The notes beneath the pieces were generated by a model, which ran no database searches, was not told the DNA's origin, and saw nothing but the letters and a program-made list of their open reading frames with translations. This document shows positions 1-9,013 of a stretch of DNA of 64,000 nucleotides, in pieces; position 1 is the first letter of the stretch, and every line of letters begins with the position of its first letter. Source of the DNA: Taishania sp. GTDB taxonomy: Bacteria; Bacteroidota; Bacteroidia; Flavobacteriales_D; Crocinitomicaceae. The translations under genes were made by a program, and so were the position numbers. The stretch spans positions 42,046 through 106,045 of the forward strand of contig JASLGM010000043.1 in the NCBI GenBank assembly GCA_030150045.1, read 5' to 3'.

Positions 1-96
1 GTTAAAGTAAAATTGTATAATGGTAATTTAGAATGTTCTTTTAGAAAGTATAGTATATTTAAAGGTGCTAAAAAAGATCAACTGGAGAACAATTAA
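1..96 (+). CDS. C-terminal fragment of an unidentified protein
   Basis: The first frame is open from the window edge to a TAA at 94-96, giving 31 codons of plausible coding sequence that ends in KKDQLENN. The start lies outside the window. The fragment is too short to assign to a family; it could be the tail of a secreted or signalling protein. It is followed by a 30-base gap before the prolyl oligopeptidase gene on the same strand. The call rests on the open frame only. Confidence 0.45.
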   Translation, partial: VKVKLYNGNLECSFRKYSIFKGAKKDQLENN

Positions 97-126
97 CAAA
101 TAAACATCTGATAAATAAACCATCTT

Positions 127-2271
127 ATGTTAAATTATATAAAATGGATCCCTTTAGTTGGTGTGCTTACAGCGTGCGGAATGAATAAAAAAACTAAAGA
201 CATAACAGACAATAAAATGAATGTATTTGAATACCCAAATACATTTCAAAGTGATAGTGTTTTAAACTATTTTGGAGAATTTGTAAGTGATCCCTATCAG
301 TGGCTTGAAAATGACCGTTCAAAAGAAACCGAAGAATGGGTAGCTATTCAAAACAAACTAACATTTTCTTATCTGAATACTATTCCTTATCGTTCTCAAA
401 TTGCCAATCGAATGAAAAGTCTGTGGAATTATGAGAAAATATCCGCACCTTTCAAGAAAGGGCAGTATGAGTATTTCTATAAAAATAATGGGCTTCAAAA
501 TCAATCCATAGTCTATAGGAAAGGTAAGAATGGTAAAGAGGAAGTGTTTTTAGATCCAAATACCTTTTCAACAGATGGGACAACCTCTTTGGATGTGCTA
601 AGTTTTTCACAAGATGGTAGCTTGTGTGCGTATTCTATTTCTGAGGGCGGTAGTGATTGGAGGAAAATATTCGTTATCGATTCCGAGTCAAAAGAAAAAC
701 TAACAGATCGAATTATTGATGCCAAATTCACAGGGATTTCATGGTTGAAAAATGAAGGTTTTTATTATTCAGCATATGATAAGCCTACTGGTTCTGAATT
801 GTCTGCAAAAACGGATCAACATAAACTATATTATCATAAATTAAATACGCTGCAGGAAGAAGATGTAGTTGTCTTTGGTGATAAAGATAAAGTTAGGTAC
901 GTAAGCGGATATATGTCTGATAATCAAAATATTTTATTTATTTCAACTGCTAATGCTACTTCAGGTAATGCTTTGTACTTTCAACGCATTGGTCAAAGCA
1001 AAATTGAAGAAATTGATGTTTCAATGAAGGCAGATTTTTCAGTTGTAGACTCGAATGAGGAAGGGGTCTTTTTATTGACAAATTTTGAAGCACCTAACAA
1101 AAAACTAATATATACTAATTTGAATCAAACTTCTGATAAATCAAAGTGGATTACAATAATAAAAGAGGAAAAAGAGGTACTTAATGTTTCTACAGGAGGA
1201 GGTTATTTCTTTGCACATTATCTTAAGGATGCAGTATCTGAAGTGAAACAATTTTCCAAATCAGGTAGCCTTGAAAGAGAAATAGTACTACCTGGAATTG
1301 GTACTGCTAGTGGCTTCTCTACTACTGAGAAGGATACCATTATCTATTTCTCTTTCACTAATTACTACACCCCATCTAGTATTTATTCTTTGAATATCAA
1401 TAATGGAGAAGTGAAAAGTTATATAAAACCAAATGTAGATTTTGATACTGAAAAATACGAGTCAAAACAAGTTTTTTATAAATCTAAAGATGGTACGCTT
1501 GTACCTATGATATTAACGTATAAAAAAGGATTAGATTTAAATGGTCAAAATCCTACGATGCTGTATGGATATGGTGGTTTTAACATTAGTTTATCACCTA
1601 CATTCAGTGTGTCTAATGCTGTATGGATGGAAATGGGAGGTGTATATGCAGTAGCAAATCTTCGTGGAGGAGGTGAATATGGTAAATCTTGGCATAAAGC
1701 TGGAACACAAATGCAAAAACAAAATGTATTTGATGACTTTATTGCAGCGGCAAATTATTTGATTGATGAAAAATACACCACACCAGATTATTTAGCTATT
1801 TCTGGTCGATCTAATGGAGGCTTATTAGTAGGAGCTGTAATGACACAACAGCCTAATTTGTTTAAAGTGGCCTTCCCTGGTGTGGGGGTTTTAGACATGC
1901 TTAAATACCATACGTTCACAGCTGGTGCTGGGTGGGGATATGATTATGGGACTGCTATTGATTCTCCTGAAATGTTCCATTACCTAAAGTCTTATTCTCC
2001 TGTTCATAACGTAAAGGATGGTGTTAATTATCCTGCGACTATGGTTACAACAGGAGATCATGATGATAGGGTAGTTCCATCACACTCCTATAAATTTGCT
2101 GCAGAATTACAAAAGAAAAATGTTGGGGAAAACCCTATGCTTATTCGAATTGATGTTAACGCTGGTCACGGTGCAGGGAAATCAGTAGCAATGACAATAC
2201 AAGAATATGCAGATATGTATGCATTTGCTTTGTATAATATGAAAATAAAAACGGTTAGTACCAGTATGTAG
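127..2271 (+). CDS. Prolyl oligopeptidase family serine protease, lipoprotein
   Basis: Clan SC, family S9A peptidase that cleaves short peptides after proline. The N-terminus has a short hydrophobic stretch ending in the lipobox LTAC (Cys17), so the protein is probably a lipoprotein in the periplasm or outer membrane. Residues of about 45-430 form the N-terminal beta-propeller and about 440-714 the alpha/beta-hydrolase domain. The catalytic triad is visible: Ser562 in GRSNGG, Asp in GDHDDRVV (about 644-647) and His681 in NAGHGAG. The length of 714 residues matches the family. It stands alone, with gaps on both sides. Family assignment is firm; the substrate is not known. Confidence 0.93.
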   Translation: MLNYIKWIPLVGVLTACGMNKKTKDITDNKMNVFEYPNTFQSDSVLNYFGEFVSDPYQWLENDRSKETEEWVAIQNKLTFSYLNTIPYRSQIANRMKSLWNYEKISAPFKKGQYEYFYKNNGLQNQSIVYRKGKNGKEEVFLDPNTFSTDGTTSLDVLSFSQDGSLCAYSISEGGSDWRKIFVIDSESKEKLTDRIIDAKFTGISWLKNEGFYYSAYDKPTGSELSAKTDQHKLYYHKLNTLQEEDVVVFGDKDKVRYVSGYMSDNQNILFISTANATSGNALYFQRIGQSKIEEIDVSMKADFSVVDSNEEGVFLLTNFEAPNKKLIYTNLNQTSDKSKWITIIKEEKEVLNVSTGGGYFFAHYLKDAVSEVKQFSKSGSLEREIVLPGIGTASGFSTTEKDTIIYFSFTNYYTPSSIYSLNINNGEVKSYIKPNVDFDTEKYESKQVFYKSKDGTLVPMILTYKKGLDLNGQNPTMLYGYGGFNISLSPTFSVSNAVWMEMGGVYAVANLRGGGEYGKSWHKAGTQMQKQNVFDDFIAAANYLIDEKYTTPDYLAISGRSNGGLLVGAVMTQQPNLFKVAFPGVGVLDMLKYHTFTAGAGWGYDYGTAIDSPEMFHYLKSYSPVHNVKDGVNYPATMVTTGDHDDRVVPSHSYKFAAELQKKNVGENPMLIRIDVNAGHGAGKSVAMTIQEYADMYAFALYNMKIKTVSTSM

Positions 2272-2350
2272 TACGTATTTAATTACATTTGAATGTGCAT
2301 AACTAATCTACTAAAGCGATTAAATAAACGTTTAAGTAGGATAATTTAGT

Positions 2351-2358
2351 TAAATTTG
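2351..2358 (+). promoter_or_regulatory. Bacteroidota -7 promoter box for purL
   Basis: TAAATTTG matches the TAnnTTTG -7 consensus of the Bacteroidota primary sigma factor. It lies 19 bases before the purL ATG at 2378, implying a short leader. No clear -33 TTTG box was recognised upstream. Confidence 0.5.
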
Positions 2359-2377
2359 CACCACATCTTATTTATCT

Positions 2378-4615
2378 ATGAATAGCACAAAACAACAACT
2401 TGCAACAGTAGAACAGGCAGTCGAATTAGGATTACGTGCCGATGAATTCGAAATGATTAAAGGAATATTAGGGAGAACCCCTAATTTCACGGAAACCGCA
2501 GTTTATTCAGTAATGTGGTCGGAGCACTGTTCGTATAAAAACTCAATTTTCTGGTTGAAAAAATTACCAAAAGACGGTCCACACATGTTGGTAAAAGCAG
2601 GTGAGGAAAATGCCGGATTAGTAGATATTGGTGACGGAATTGGTTGCGCATTTAAAATTGAATCACATAACCATCCATCTGCATTAGAACCTTATCAAGG
2701 TGCAGCAACCGGAGTTGGAGGGATTAATAGAGATATTTTCACAATGGGTGCACGTCCAATCGCACAATTAAACTCTTTGCGTTTTGGAAACATTGATAGA
2801 GATCGTACAAAGTGGTTAGTTAAAGGTGTTACAAAAGGAATTGGTGATTACGGTAATGCTTTTGGTATTCCAATTGTTGGTGGAGAAGTGTTCTTTGACG
2901 ATTCTTACAATACAAACCCTCTGGTAAATGCTTTTTCAGCAGGTATCATGGATTCAAAAAAAATTATTTCAGCTAAAGCTAAAGGACCAGGGAATCCAGT
3001 ATTTATTGTAGGTTCATCTACAGGTAAAGATGGAATTGCAGGAGCAGCCTTTGCTTCAAAAGATATTACTGAAGACTCAGCAAATGATTTACCATCTGTC
3101 CAAGTTGGTGACCCATTTATGGAAAAACTCCTTTTAGAAGCAACAATGGAACTTGCAAATACTGACGCTATTGTTGGAATGCAAGATATGGGTGCAGCGG
3201 GTATTACTTGTTCAACATGTGAAATGAGTGCAGGTGGAGGAGTAGGGATGGAAATCCACCTTGATAAAGTACCTACACGTCAAGAAAACATGTTACCTTA
3301 CGAAATCCTTCTTTCTGAATCGCAAGAACGTATGTTAATTGTAGTTCAAAAAGGAAAAGAAAGTATAGTTAAAGCAATTTTTGATAAATGGGATTTACAT
3401 GCTGAAGAAATTGGTGTAGTAACCGATACTGGACGTGTGAACTATTATATGAATGGAGAGTTAGTAGGTGATGTTCCTGCCGAATCACTTGTATTAGGTG
3501 GTGGTGCACCTATTTATGAAAGAGAATATACAGAGCCAGCATATTATCAGGAGTTCAAAAAATTCAATATAGATCAAGTTGCAGAACCAAAAGATTTGAA
3601 AGAAGTTGCAGACTTTTTAATACAACATCCAAATATTGCTTCTAAAAGATGGGTGTATGAACAATACGATTCAATGGTCGGCACAATTAATATGACATCA
3701 AACCGACCAGCTGATGCAGGTGTAGTAAACATTAAAGGTACGAATAAAGCATTGGCAATGACAGTCGATTGCAATTCTAGATATGTAAATGCCGATCCAG
3801 AAGTAGGTACAATGATTGCTGTTTCTGAAGCTGCTAGAAATATTACATGTGCGGGTGGTGCTCCTTCTGCAATTACGAACTGTTTGAACTTTGGTAATCC
3901 ATACAATCCAGAATCATACTGGCAGTTTGTAGGTGCAATCAAAGGAATGTCTGCAGCTTGTATCAAGTTCCAAACGCCTGTAACAGGAGGAAACGTTTCT
4001 TTTTATAATCAAACAGTTACAAATGGTGTGGAAGTACCAGTATTCCCAACGCCAACTATCGGAATGATTGGTATTGTTGAGGATAAAACGAAAATAATGA
4101 CGCTTGATTTCAAGAAAAAAGGAGAGCTTATTTTCTTAATCGGTGATTATACAGAGGATATAGCATCTTCTGAATACTTGTATTCTTATCATAATATAAA
4201 AGCATCTCCTGCTCCATATTTTGATTTAGAAAAAGAATATAAAATGCAAAATGTAGTTAGCAATTTAATAAAAAATGACTATATTAATGCAGCTCATGAT
4301 GTATCAGATGGAGGACTTTATGTATCATTAGTTGAAATGGCAATGCCAAGAGATTTAGGCTTTGACGTGGAGGCAGATGGTGAAATTAGACTAGATGCGT
4401 TCTTATTCGGTGAAGGGCAAGGAAGAGTAATTGTTACAGTAAGTGAAGAAAAAGAGGATGCTTTTATAGAATTTATGTCTACTTTAGATGTTCCTTCAAC
4501 ACTTTTAGGACACGTAACAAAAGGTAAACTAGTTATCGATGGTGAACATTATGGATTTATTGATGAAGTAAAAGAGAAATTTAATAACGCTTTAGAAATC
4601 CGCTTGACAAAATAA
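2378..4615 (+). CDS. purL: Phosphoribosylformylglycinamidine synthase subunit PurL
   Basis: Catalyses the ATP-dependent conversion of FGAR and glutamine-derived ammonia to FGAM in purine synthesis. At 745 residues it is the small-type PurL, which works with separate PurQ and PurS. The N-terminal MWSEHCSYKNS and ESHNHPSALEPYQGAATGVGG regions carry the catalytic His and ATP-binding residues. AAHDVSDGGL near the C-terminus is the second characteristic motif of the duplicated AIRS/PurM fold. The ATG follows a TAAATTTG promoter box. The next gene starts 15 bases downstream, so purL probably leads a transcript running through DUF4290, murA and tlpA. Confidence 0.97.
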   Translation: MNSTKQQLATVEQAVELGLRADEFEMIKGILGRTPNFTETAVYSVMWSEHCSYKNSIFWLKKLPKDGPHMLVKAGEENAGLVDIGDGIGCAFKIESHNHPSALEPYQGAATGVGGINRDIFTMGARPIAQLNSLRFGNIDRDRTKWLVKGVTKGIGDYGNAFGIPIVGGEVFFDDSYNTNPLVNAFSAGIMDSKKIISAKAKGPGNPVFIVGSSTGKDGIAGAAFASKDITEDSANDLPSVQVGDPFMEKLLLEATMELANTDAIVGMQDMGAAGITCSTCEMSAGGGVGMEIHLDKVPTRQENMLPYEILLSESQERMLIVVQKGKESIVKAIFDKWDLHAEEIGVVTDTGRVNYYMNGELVGDVPAESLVLGGGAPIYEREYTEPAYYQEFKKFNIDQVAEPKDLKEVADFLIQHPNIASKRWVYEQYDSMVGTINMTSNRPADAGVVNIKGTNKALAMTVDCNSRYVNADPEVGTMIAVSEAARNITCAGGAPSAITNCLNFGNPYNPESYWQFVGAIKGMSAACIKFQTPVTGGNVSFYNQTVTNGVEVPVFPTPTIGMIGIVEDKTKIMTLDFKKKGELIFLIGDYTEDIASSEYLYSYHNIKASPAPYFDLEKEYKMQNVVSNLIKNDYINAAHDVSDGGLYVSLVEMAMPRDLGFDVEADGEIRLDAFLFGEGQGRVIVTVSEEKEDAFIEFMSTLDVPSTLLGHVTKGKLVIDGEHYGFIDEVKEKFNNALEIRLTK

Positions 4616-4630
4616 ATTGTAAATAATCAT

Positions 4631-5278
4631 ATGGAATATAATACAACAAGGAATCCTCTACTTCTTCCAGAGTATGGCAGGAATGTACAAAACATGATTG
4701 CGCATGCTTTAACAATTATTGACCGTGACGAAAGAAATCGTGCAGCGCGAGCAATAATTGAAGTAATGGGACAGTTAAATCCACACCTAAGAGACGTGGA
4801 TGATTACCGTCACAAATTATGGACACACTTGTTAGTAATGTCAAATTTCCAACTAGATGTAGATTCCCCTTACCCAAAGCCGAACGTGGAAATTCTTTTT
4901 GAGAAACCTAAAAGAATGCAATATCCCAAAAGCAGAATTCGTTATGGTCATTATGGAAAATACACTCAAAAAATACTTGAATCAGCAGCAATAATAGCAA
5001 ATCAAGAAGAAAAAGAGTACTTGAAAGGAACAATGGCGAATTTCATGAAGTATCAATATCTAGCCCATAATAATGGCGCTGTTGAAAATCATGTTATTGC
5101 AAACCAATTAAGAGAGCTCTCACAAGGAGCTCTTGAATTGGAGAATCCTGATGAGCTTGTGAGTACAAATGCTTTGTTACGACAAATAGGTAATACAAAA
5201 AGAAACCACAGTCATAGCAATAGCAAAAACAATAATCACAAGAAAAACAATCCAAAGAAAAAATTCATTAAAAAATAA
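4631..5278 (+). CDS. DUF4290 family protein
   Basis: A 215-residue soluble protein. The N-terminal part (MEYNTTRNPLLLPEYGRN, then HLRDVDDYRHKLWTHL) is characteristic of DUF4290, a Bacteroidota family with no established function. The last 30 or so residues are a low-complexity Lys/Asn/His tail (KKNNPKKKFIKK) that could bind nucleic acid or be disordered. It sits between purL (15-base gap) and murA (5-base gap) on the same strand. DUF4290 next to murA is a recurrent Bacteroidota gene order, which suggests co-expression with cell-wall synthesis, though the role is unknown. Confidence 0.85.
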   Translation: MEYNTTRNPLLLPEYGRNVQNMIAHALTIIDRDERNRAARAIIEVMGQLNPHLRDVDDYRHKLWTHLLVMSNFQLDVDSPYPKPNVEILFEKPKRMQYPKSRIRYGHYGKYTQKILESAAIIANQEEKEYLKGTMANFMKYQYLAHNNGAVENHVIANQLRELSQGALELENPDELVSTNALLRQIGNTKRNHSHSNSKNNNHKKNNPKKKFIKK

Positions 5279-5283
5279 TTTTC

Positions 5284-6591
5284 ATGGCTTCTTTTGAAAT
5301 CTATGGAGGAAAACCACTCAAAGGTGAATTAATTCCTCAAGGTGCAAAAAATGAAGCGTTGCAAGTTCTTTGCGCGCCACTTCTTACAGCAGAAAAGGTC
5401 ACTATTTCTAATATCCCTGATATTGTAGATGTTAATAAGTTAATTAACTTATTACAAGCGATGGGTGTAAAAGTTGAAAAGGTAGAATCAGGTACTTATA
5501 TGTTTCAAGCTAAGGAAATTAATCTTGATTTTTTACAATCAGAGGAATTTAAAGAACGGGCATCTTCACTACGTGGTTCTATCATGATTGTTGGACCGTT
5601 ACTCGCTAGATACGGTCAAGGTTATATCCCAAAACCAGGTGGTGACAAAATAGGTCGAAGAAGATTAGATACACACTTTGAAGGATTCCAATCGCTTGGA
5701 GCTATATTTGATTATGATGCTGGTGAGCATTTTTACACTGTTAAAGCTGATAAGTTAAAAGGTGCTTACATACATTTGGATGAAGCATCTGTAACAGGTA
5801 CTGCAAATGTAGTTATGGCTGCTGTACTCGCAGAAGGAACAACTACTATTTATAATGCAGCATGCGAACCATACTTACAACAATTATGTAAGATGTTGAA
5901 TGCAATGGGAGCAAAAATTTCAGGTATTTCTTCTAATATGTTGACTATTGAAGGGGTGAAAGAATTAGGAGGTTGCTATCATAGAATTCTTCCTGATATG
6001 ATCGAAATCGGTTCCTTTATTGGTTTAGCTGCAATGACGAAATCTGAAATAACAATTAAGGATGTTAGCTGGGAAAATCTAGGGATTATTCCTAATGTCT
6101 TTAGGAGATTAGGAATAAAATTAGAAAGAAGAGGTGATGATATTTATGTACCCGCTCAAGAATCATATGAAATAGATACATTTATCGATGGTTCTATCTT
6201 GACAATTGCGGATGCTCCATGGCCTGGATTTACCCCTGATTTACTTTCTATTGTGTTAGTGGTAGCTACACAAGCGAAAGGTTCTGTGTTAATTCATCAA
6301 AAAATGTTTGAATCTAGATTGTTCTTTGTAGATAAGTTGATTGACATGGGAGCTCAAATCATTTTGTGTGATCCACATAGAGCTACAGTAATTGGATTAG
6401 ATCATAAGTACCCATTAAAAGGAATGCAGATGACCTCCCCCGACATTCGTGCAGGGGTATCTTTACTTATCGCAGCTCTATCAGCCGATGGAAAATCTGT
6501 TATTCATAACATTGAACAAATAGATCGAGGCTATCAAAATATCGAATTGAGATTAAATAATATTGGTGCTGACATTAGACGTATAGGTTAA
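5284..6591 (+). CDS. murA: UDP-N-acetylglucosamine 1-carboxyvinyltransferase MurA, Asp variant
   Basis: First committed step of peptidoglycan synthesis: transfer of enolpyruvate from PEP to UDP-GlcNAc in the cytoplasm. At 435 residues it has the usual length and two-domain EPSP-synthase fold. The GAKNEALQ motif near the N-terminus and RASSLRGSIMIVGPLLARYG around 92-111 are typical. The loop that carries the catalytic Cys in E. coli (PGGC) reads PGGDKIG here, with Asp121 at the Cys position (codon GAC at 5644-5646). In other bacteria that substitution makes the enzyme insensitive to fosfomycin while still active. The stop overlaps the ATG of the next gene by one base (TAATG), implying translational coupling. 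Confidence 0.97.
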   Translation: MASFEIYGGKPLKGELIPQGAKNEALQVLCAPLLTAEKVTISNIPDIVDVNKLINLLQAMGVKVEKVESGTYMFQAKEINLDFLQSEEFKERASSLRGSIMIVGPLLARYGQGYIPKPGGDKIGRRRLDTHFEGFQSLGAIFDYDAGEHFYTVKADKLKGAYIHLDEASVTGTANVVMAAVLAEGTTTIYNAACEPYLQQLCKMLNAMGAKISGISSNMLTIEGVKELGGCYHRILPDMIEIGSFIGLAAMTKSEITIKDVSWENLGIIPNVFRRLGIKLERRGDDIYVPAQESYEIDTFIDGSILTIADAPWPGFTPDLLSIVLVVATQAKGSVLIHQKMFESRLFFVDKLIDMGAQIILCDPHRATVIGLDHKYPLKGMQMTSPDIRAGVSLLIAALSADGKSVIHNIEQIDRGYQNIELRLNNIGADIRRIG

Positions 6592-7115
6592 TGAGAAAAA
6601 TAATATTTCTAAGTACTTTTCTTTTACTAGGAAGTACATATGCACAAAAAAAAGTTACTAATGTATCTCTTGAAGCACCGAAAATTGGAGAACAATCTCC
6701 TAGATTTACTGCTAAACTATTAAATGGAGAAGAAATTAGTTTCAAAAAACTTAAAGGGAAACTAGTTCTTATTGACTTTTGGGCATCTTGGTGTGGTCCT
6801 TGTAGACTAGAAAATCCAAATGTCGTGAAGAATTATCAGGAGTTTAAAGACACGAAATTTACAAACGGTAAAAAATTTATTGTTCTCTCCATCTCTCTAG
6901 ATAGACAAGAAGATGCTTGGTTAAAAGCAATTGAAAAAGATCAATTAAATTGGGACTATCATATTTGGGATAAAAACAGTGAAATTGCAAAAGACTACTT
7001 TATAAAATATATCCCTCAAGCATATCTAATAGATGGTAAAGGGAAGATAATTGCCACAGCTGAGGATCTACGTGGTGAAAAACTAAAAATCACACTAGAA
7101 AATTATAAAAAATAG
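6591..7115 (+). CDS. TlpA-like thioredoxin-fold protein, secreted
   Basis: A 174-residue protein with an N-terminal signal peptide (MRKIIFLSTFLLLGSTYAQ) and a thioredoxin/AhpC-TSA domain. The redox motif is FWASWCGPCRLENP (WCGPC), and FIKYIPQAYLID supplies the cis-Pro loop. It probably acts in the periplasm as a thiol-disulfide reductase or resa/TlpA-type protein; the partner is unknown. The start overlaps the murA stop by one base. A strong terminator follows directly, so this is the end of the transcript. Confidence 0.9.
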   Translation: MRKIIFLSTFLLLGSTYAQKKVTNVSLEAPKIGEQSPRFTAKLLNGEEISFKKLKGKLVLIDFWASWCGPCRLENPNVVKNYQEFKDTKFTNGKKFIVLSISLDRQEDAWLKAIEKDQLNWDYHIWDKNSEIAKDYFIKYIPQAYLIDGKGKIIATAEDLRGEKLKITLENYKK

Positions 7116-7139
7116 TTTTTACTGACAAAAAAGCGTAAA

Positions 7140-7183
7140 CATGCTGACACGATTTTACAAAATCTGTCAGCATGTCCTTTTTT
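7140..7183 (+). terminator. Rho-independent terminator after the murA-tlpA run
   Basis: CATGCTGACA (7140-7149) pairs with TGTCAGCATG (7165-7174). The interior GATTTT/AAAATC extends the stem, with one bulged base. A T-rich tract follows at 7175-7183. Confidence 0.9.
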
Positions 7184-7233
7184 AAGGGATGGCAAACTAT
7201 TTGTTAAATTGAATGACATTAAAATATAAGAAA

Positions 7234-7779
7234 ATGACAGAAGAAAAGGAATTTGTTGACAACAATGAGGAGTTAAATGTTGATACGGATAACACTGTAG
7301 GTAATGAAGCTAATCAAGAAGATAACATCTCGACAGAAGAAATGTCATTGGAAGAAAAATATGCAGATTTGAATAATCGTTTTCTTAGACTATACGCTGA
7401 GTTTGATAACTATCGTAAGCGTACAAACAAAGAAAAAATGGATATCATAGCAAATGCAGCTGAAGGAGTCATTAAAACAATTCTTCCAACTGTCGATGAT
7501 TTTGAGCGTGCGATTCAGAATAACGAGAATAGTGAAGATATAAATGCTGTGAAAGAAGGTTTCTTCCTGATTTTCAATAAAATGAAGGCGTCTTTAGAAG
7601 CAAAAGGAATGAAAGAAATGATAACTACTGGTGAAGTATTTGACAGTGAATTACATGAAGCAATCGCTAATATCCCTGGAGAAGCAAGTCAAAAAGGTAA
7701 AGTGATTGATACTGTTGAAAAAGGATATTACTTGAACGATAAGGTTATACGTTACGCCAAAGTAGTAGTAGGACAATAA
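7234..7779 (+). CDS. grpE: Nucleotide exchange factor GrpE
   Basis: Co-chaperone that releases ADP from DnaK. It has an acidic disordered N-terminus, a long coiled coil from about residue 45, the family segment RLYAEFDNYRKRTNKEK, and a C-terminal beta domain ending in LNDKVIRYAKVVVGQ. An ATG at 7213 is in frame (MTLKYKK...), but the ATG at 7234 is preferred because it follows an A-rich stretch (about 7220-7233), typical of Bacteroidota translation starts. The dnaJ gene begins 21 bases after the stop. No HrcA-type CIRCE element was recognised upstream. Confidence 0.93.
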   Translation: MTEEKEFVDNNEELNVDTDNTVGNEANQEDNISTEEMSLEEKYADLNNRFLRLYAEFDNYRKRTNKEKMDIIANAAEGVIKTILPTVDDFERAIQNNENSEDINAVKEGFFLIFNKMKASLEAKGMKEMITTGEVFDSELHEAIANIPGEASQKGKVIDTVEKGYYLNDKVIRYAKVVVGQ

Positions 7780-7800
7780 TTCAAGAAGATCAAATAAATA

Positions 7801-8919
7801 ATGAGCGAGAAAAGAGATTATTACGAAGTATTAGGTGTTGATAGAAATGCTGTTGAAGCCGATATCAAAAAAGCATACCGTAAATTAGCTATTAAATACC
7901 ATCCAGACAAAAACCCGGATAACCCAGAAGCCGAAGATAAATTTAAGGAAGCGGCAGAAGCGTATGAGGTATTAAGTGACCCAAATAAAAAAGCACAATA
8001 CGATCGCTTTGGACACGCTGGGATGGGTGGTGCTGGAGGTTTTGGAGGTGGCGGAATGAATATGGATGATATATTCAGCCAATTTGGGGATATCTTTGGT
8101 GGAGCCTTCGGAGGCGGAAGCGGATTTGGAGGTCCAAGAGGTGGTGGAGCTAGACGGGTAAGAGGTACAAACTTACGTGTTAAAATGAAACTCAACCTTG
8201 ATGAAATTGCAAATGGGGTACGTAAGAAAATTAAAGTAAACAAATTGGTTAATGCCGATGGTGTTACTTTTAAAACTTGTACTACATGTAATGGAGCTGG
8301 TCGTGTAATGCGCGTGCAGCAAACTTTCTTGGGCGCTATGCAAACGCAAGCAACTTGTAATGTTTGTCAAGGTGCTGGGAAAATGATCGACAAAAAACCA
8401 GCTGATGCAGACGCTCAAGGTCTAATTCGCAAAGAAGAGATTATTGAAATCGATATTCCTGGAGGAGTAGAAGATGGAATGCAACTTAGTGTAACCGGAA
8501 AAGGTAATGCAGGAGGATTCGATGGTGTACCAGGAGATCTAATTGTCGTTGTTGAAGAAATCCCTCATGATGACCTTAGGCGTGATGGTGAAAATTTACA
8601 TTACGATGCATACGTAAGTTTTATTGATGCAGTTCTAGGTGAACAAATTGAAATTCCTACTTTAGGTGGTAAGGCAAAAATAAAAATTGAACCTGGTACA
8701 CAAAGTGGTAAAACTTTACGACTTAAAGGAAAAGGATTACCTAACATTCATGGATATGGACATGGTGATCTCTTTGTTCATGTTAATGTTTGGACTCCGA
8801 AAAAAGTTTCTAAAGATGAAAAAGAAATACTTGAAAAACTAAAATCAAGTGACAATTTCAAACCGAGTCCAGGTAAAGATGAGAAAGGATTCTTTCAAAG
8901 AGTAAAAGACATGTTCTAA
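7801..8919 (+). CDS. dnaJ: Chaperone DnaJ with a reduced zinc-finger domain
   Basis: Hsp40 co-chaperone of DnaK. The J domain is residues 1-70 with HPD at 34-36, followed by a Gly/Phe-rich linker (75-118) and the C-terminal substrate-binding domains. Canonical DnaJ has four CxxCxGxG repeats forming two zinc centres. Here only two are present, CTTCNGAG (160-167) and CNVCQGAG (186-193). The positions of repeats 1 and 4 are cysteine-free (KLVNADGVTF and KKPADADAQGL), so zinc centre I is lost and only centre II can form. The reading frame is intact and the total length of 372 is normal. I believe this is shared by flavobacterial relatives. It probably forms an operon with grpE. Confidence 0.95.
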   Translation: MSEKRDYYEVLGVDRNAVEADIKKAYRKLAIKYHPDKNPDNPEAEDKFKEAAEAYEVLSDPNKKAQYDRFGHAGMGGAGGFGGGGMNMDDIFSQFGDIFGGAFGGGSGFGGPRGGGARRVRGTNLRVKMKLNLDEIANGVRKKIKVNKLVNADGVTFKTCTTCNGAGRVMRVQQTFLGAMQTQATCNVCQGAGKMIDKKPADADAQGLIRKEEIIEIDIPGGVEDGMQLSVTGKGNAGGFDGVPGDLIVVVEEIPHDDLRRDGENLHYDAYVSFIDAVLGEQIEIPTLGGKAKIKIEPGTQSGKTLRLKGKGLPNIHGYGHGDLFVHVNVWTPKKVSKDEKEILEKLKSSDNFKPSPGKDEKGFFQRVKDMF

Positions 8920-8951
8920 CATTTTAAAGAATTAGTCAAAATAGTATATAT

Positions 8952-8983
8952 AAAAAAACCTTGTCAAACGACAAGGTTTTTTT
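8952..8983 (+). terminator. Rho-independent terminator after dnaJ
   Basis: Perfect hairpin AACCTTGTC / GACAAGGTT with an AAAC loop (8966-8969), flanked by an A-run on the left and a T-run (8977-8983) on the right. It can therefore work in both directions. Confidence 0.93.
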
Positions 8984-9013
8984 ATATTTAAATACTACAA
9001 GATAAAACACTCC

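Noticed and set aside
3574..3966. 130-codon - strand ORF opposite purL
   Set aside because: It is a shadow of purL, which is fully conserved across this stretch.
7821..8243. 140-codon - strand ORF opposite dnaJ
   Set aside because: It is the antisense of the Gly-rich dnaJ coding region, and its Pro-rich content is a shadow of the Gly codons.
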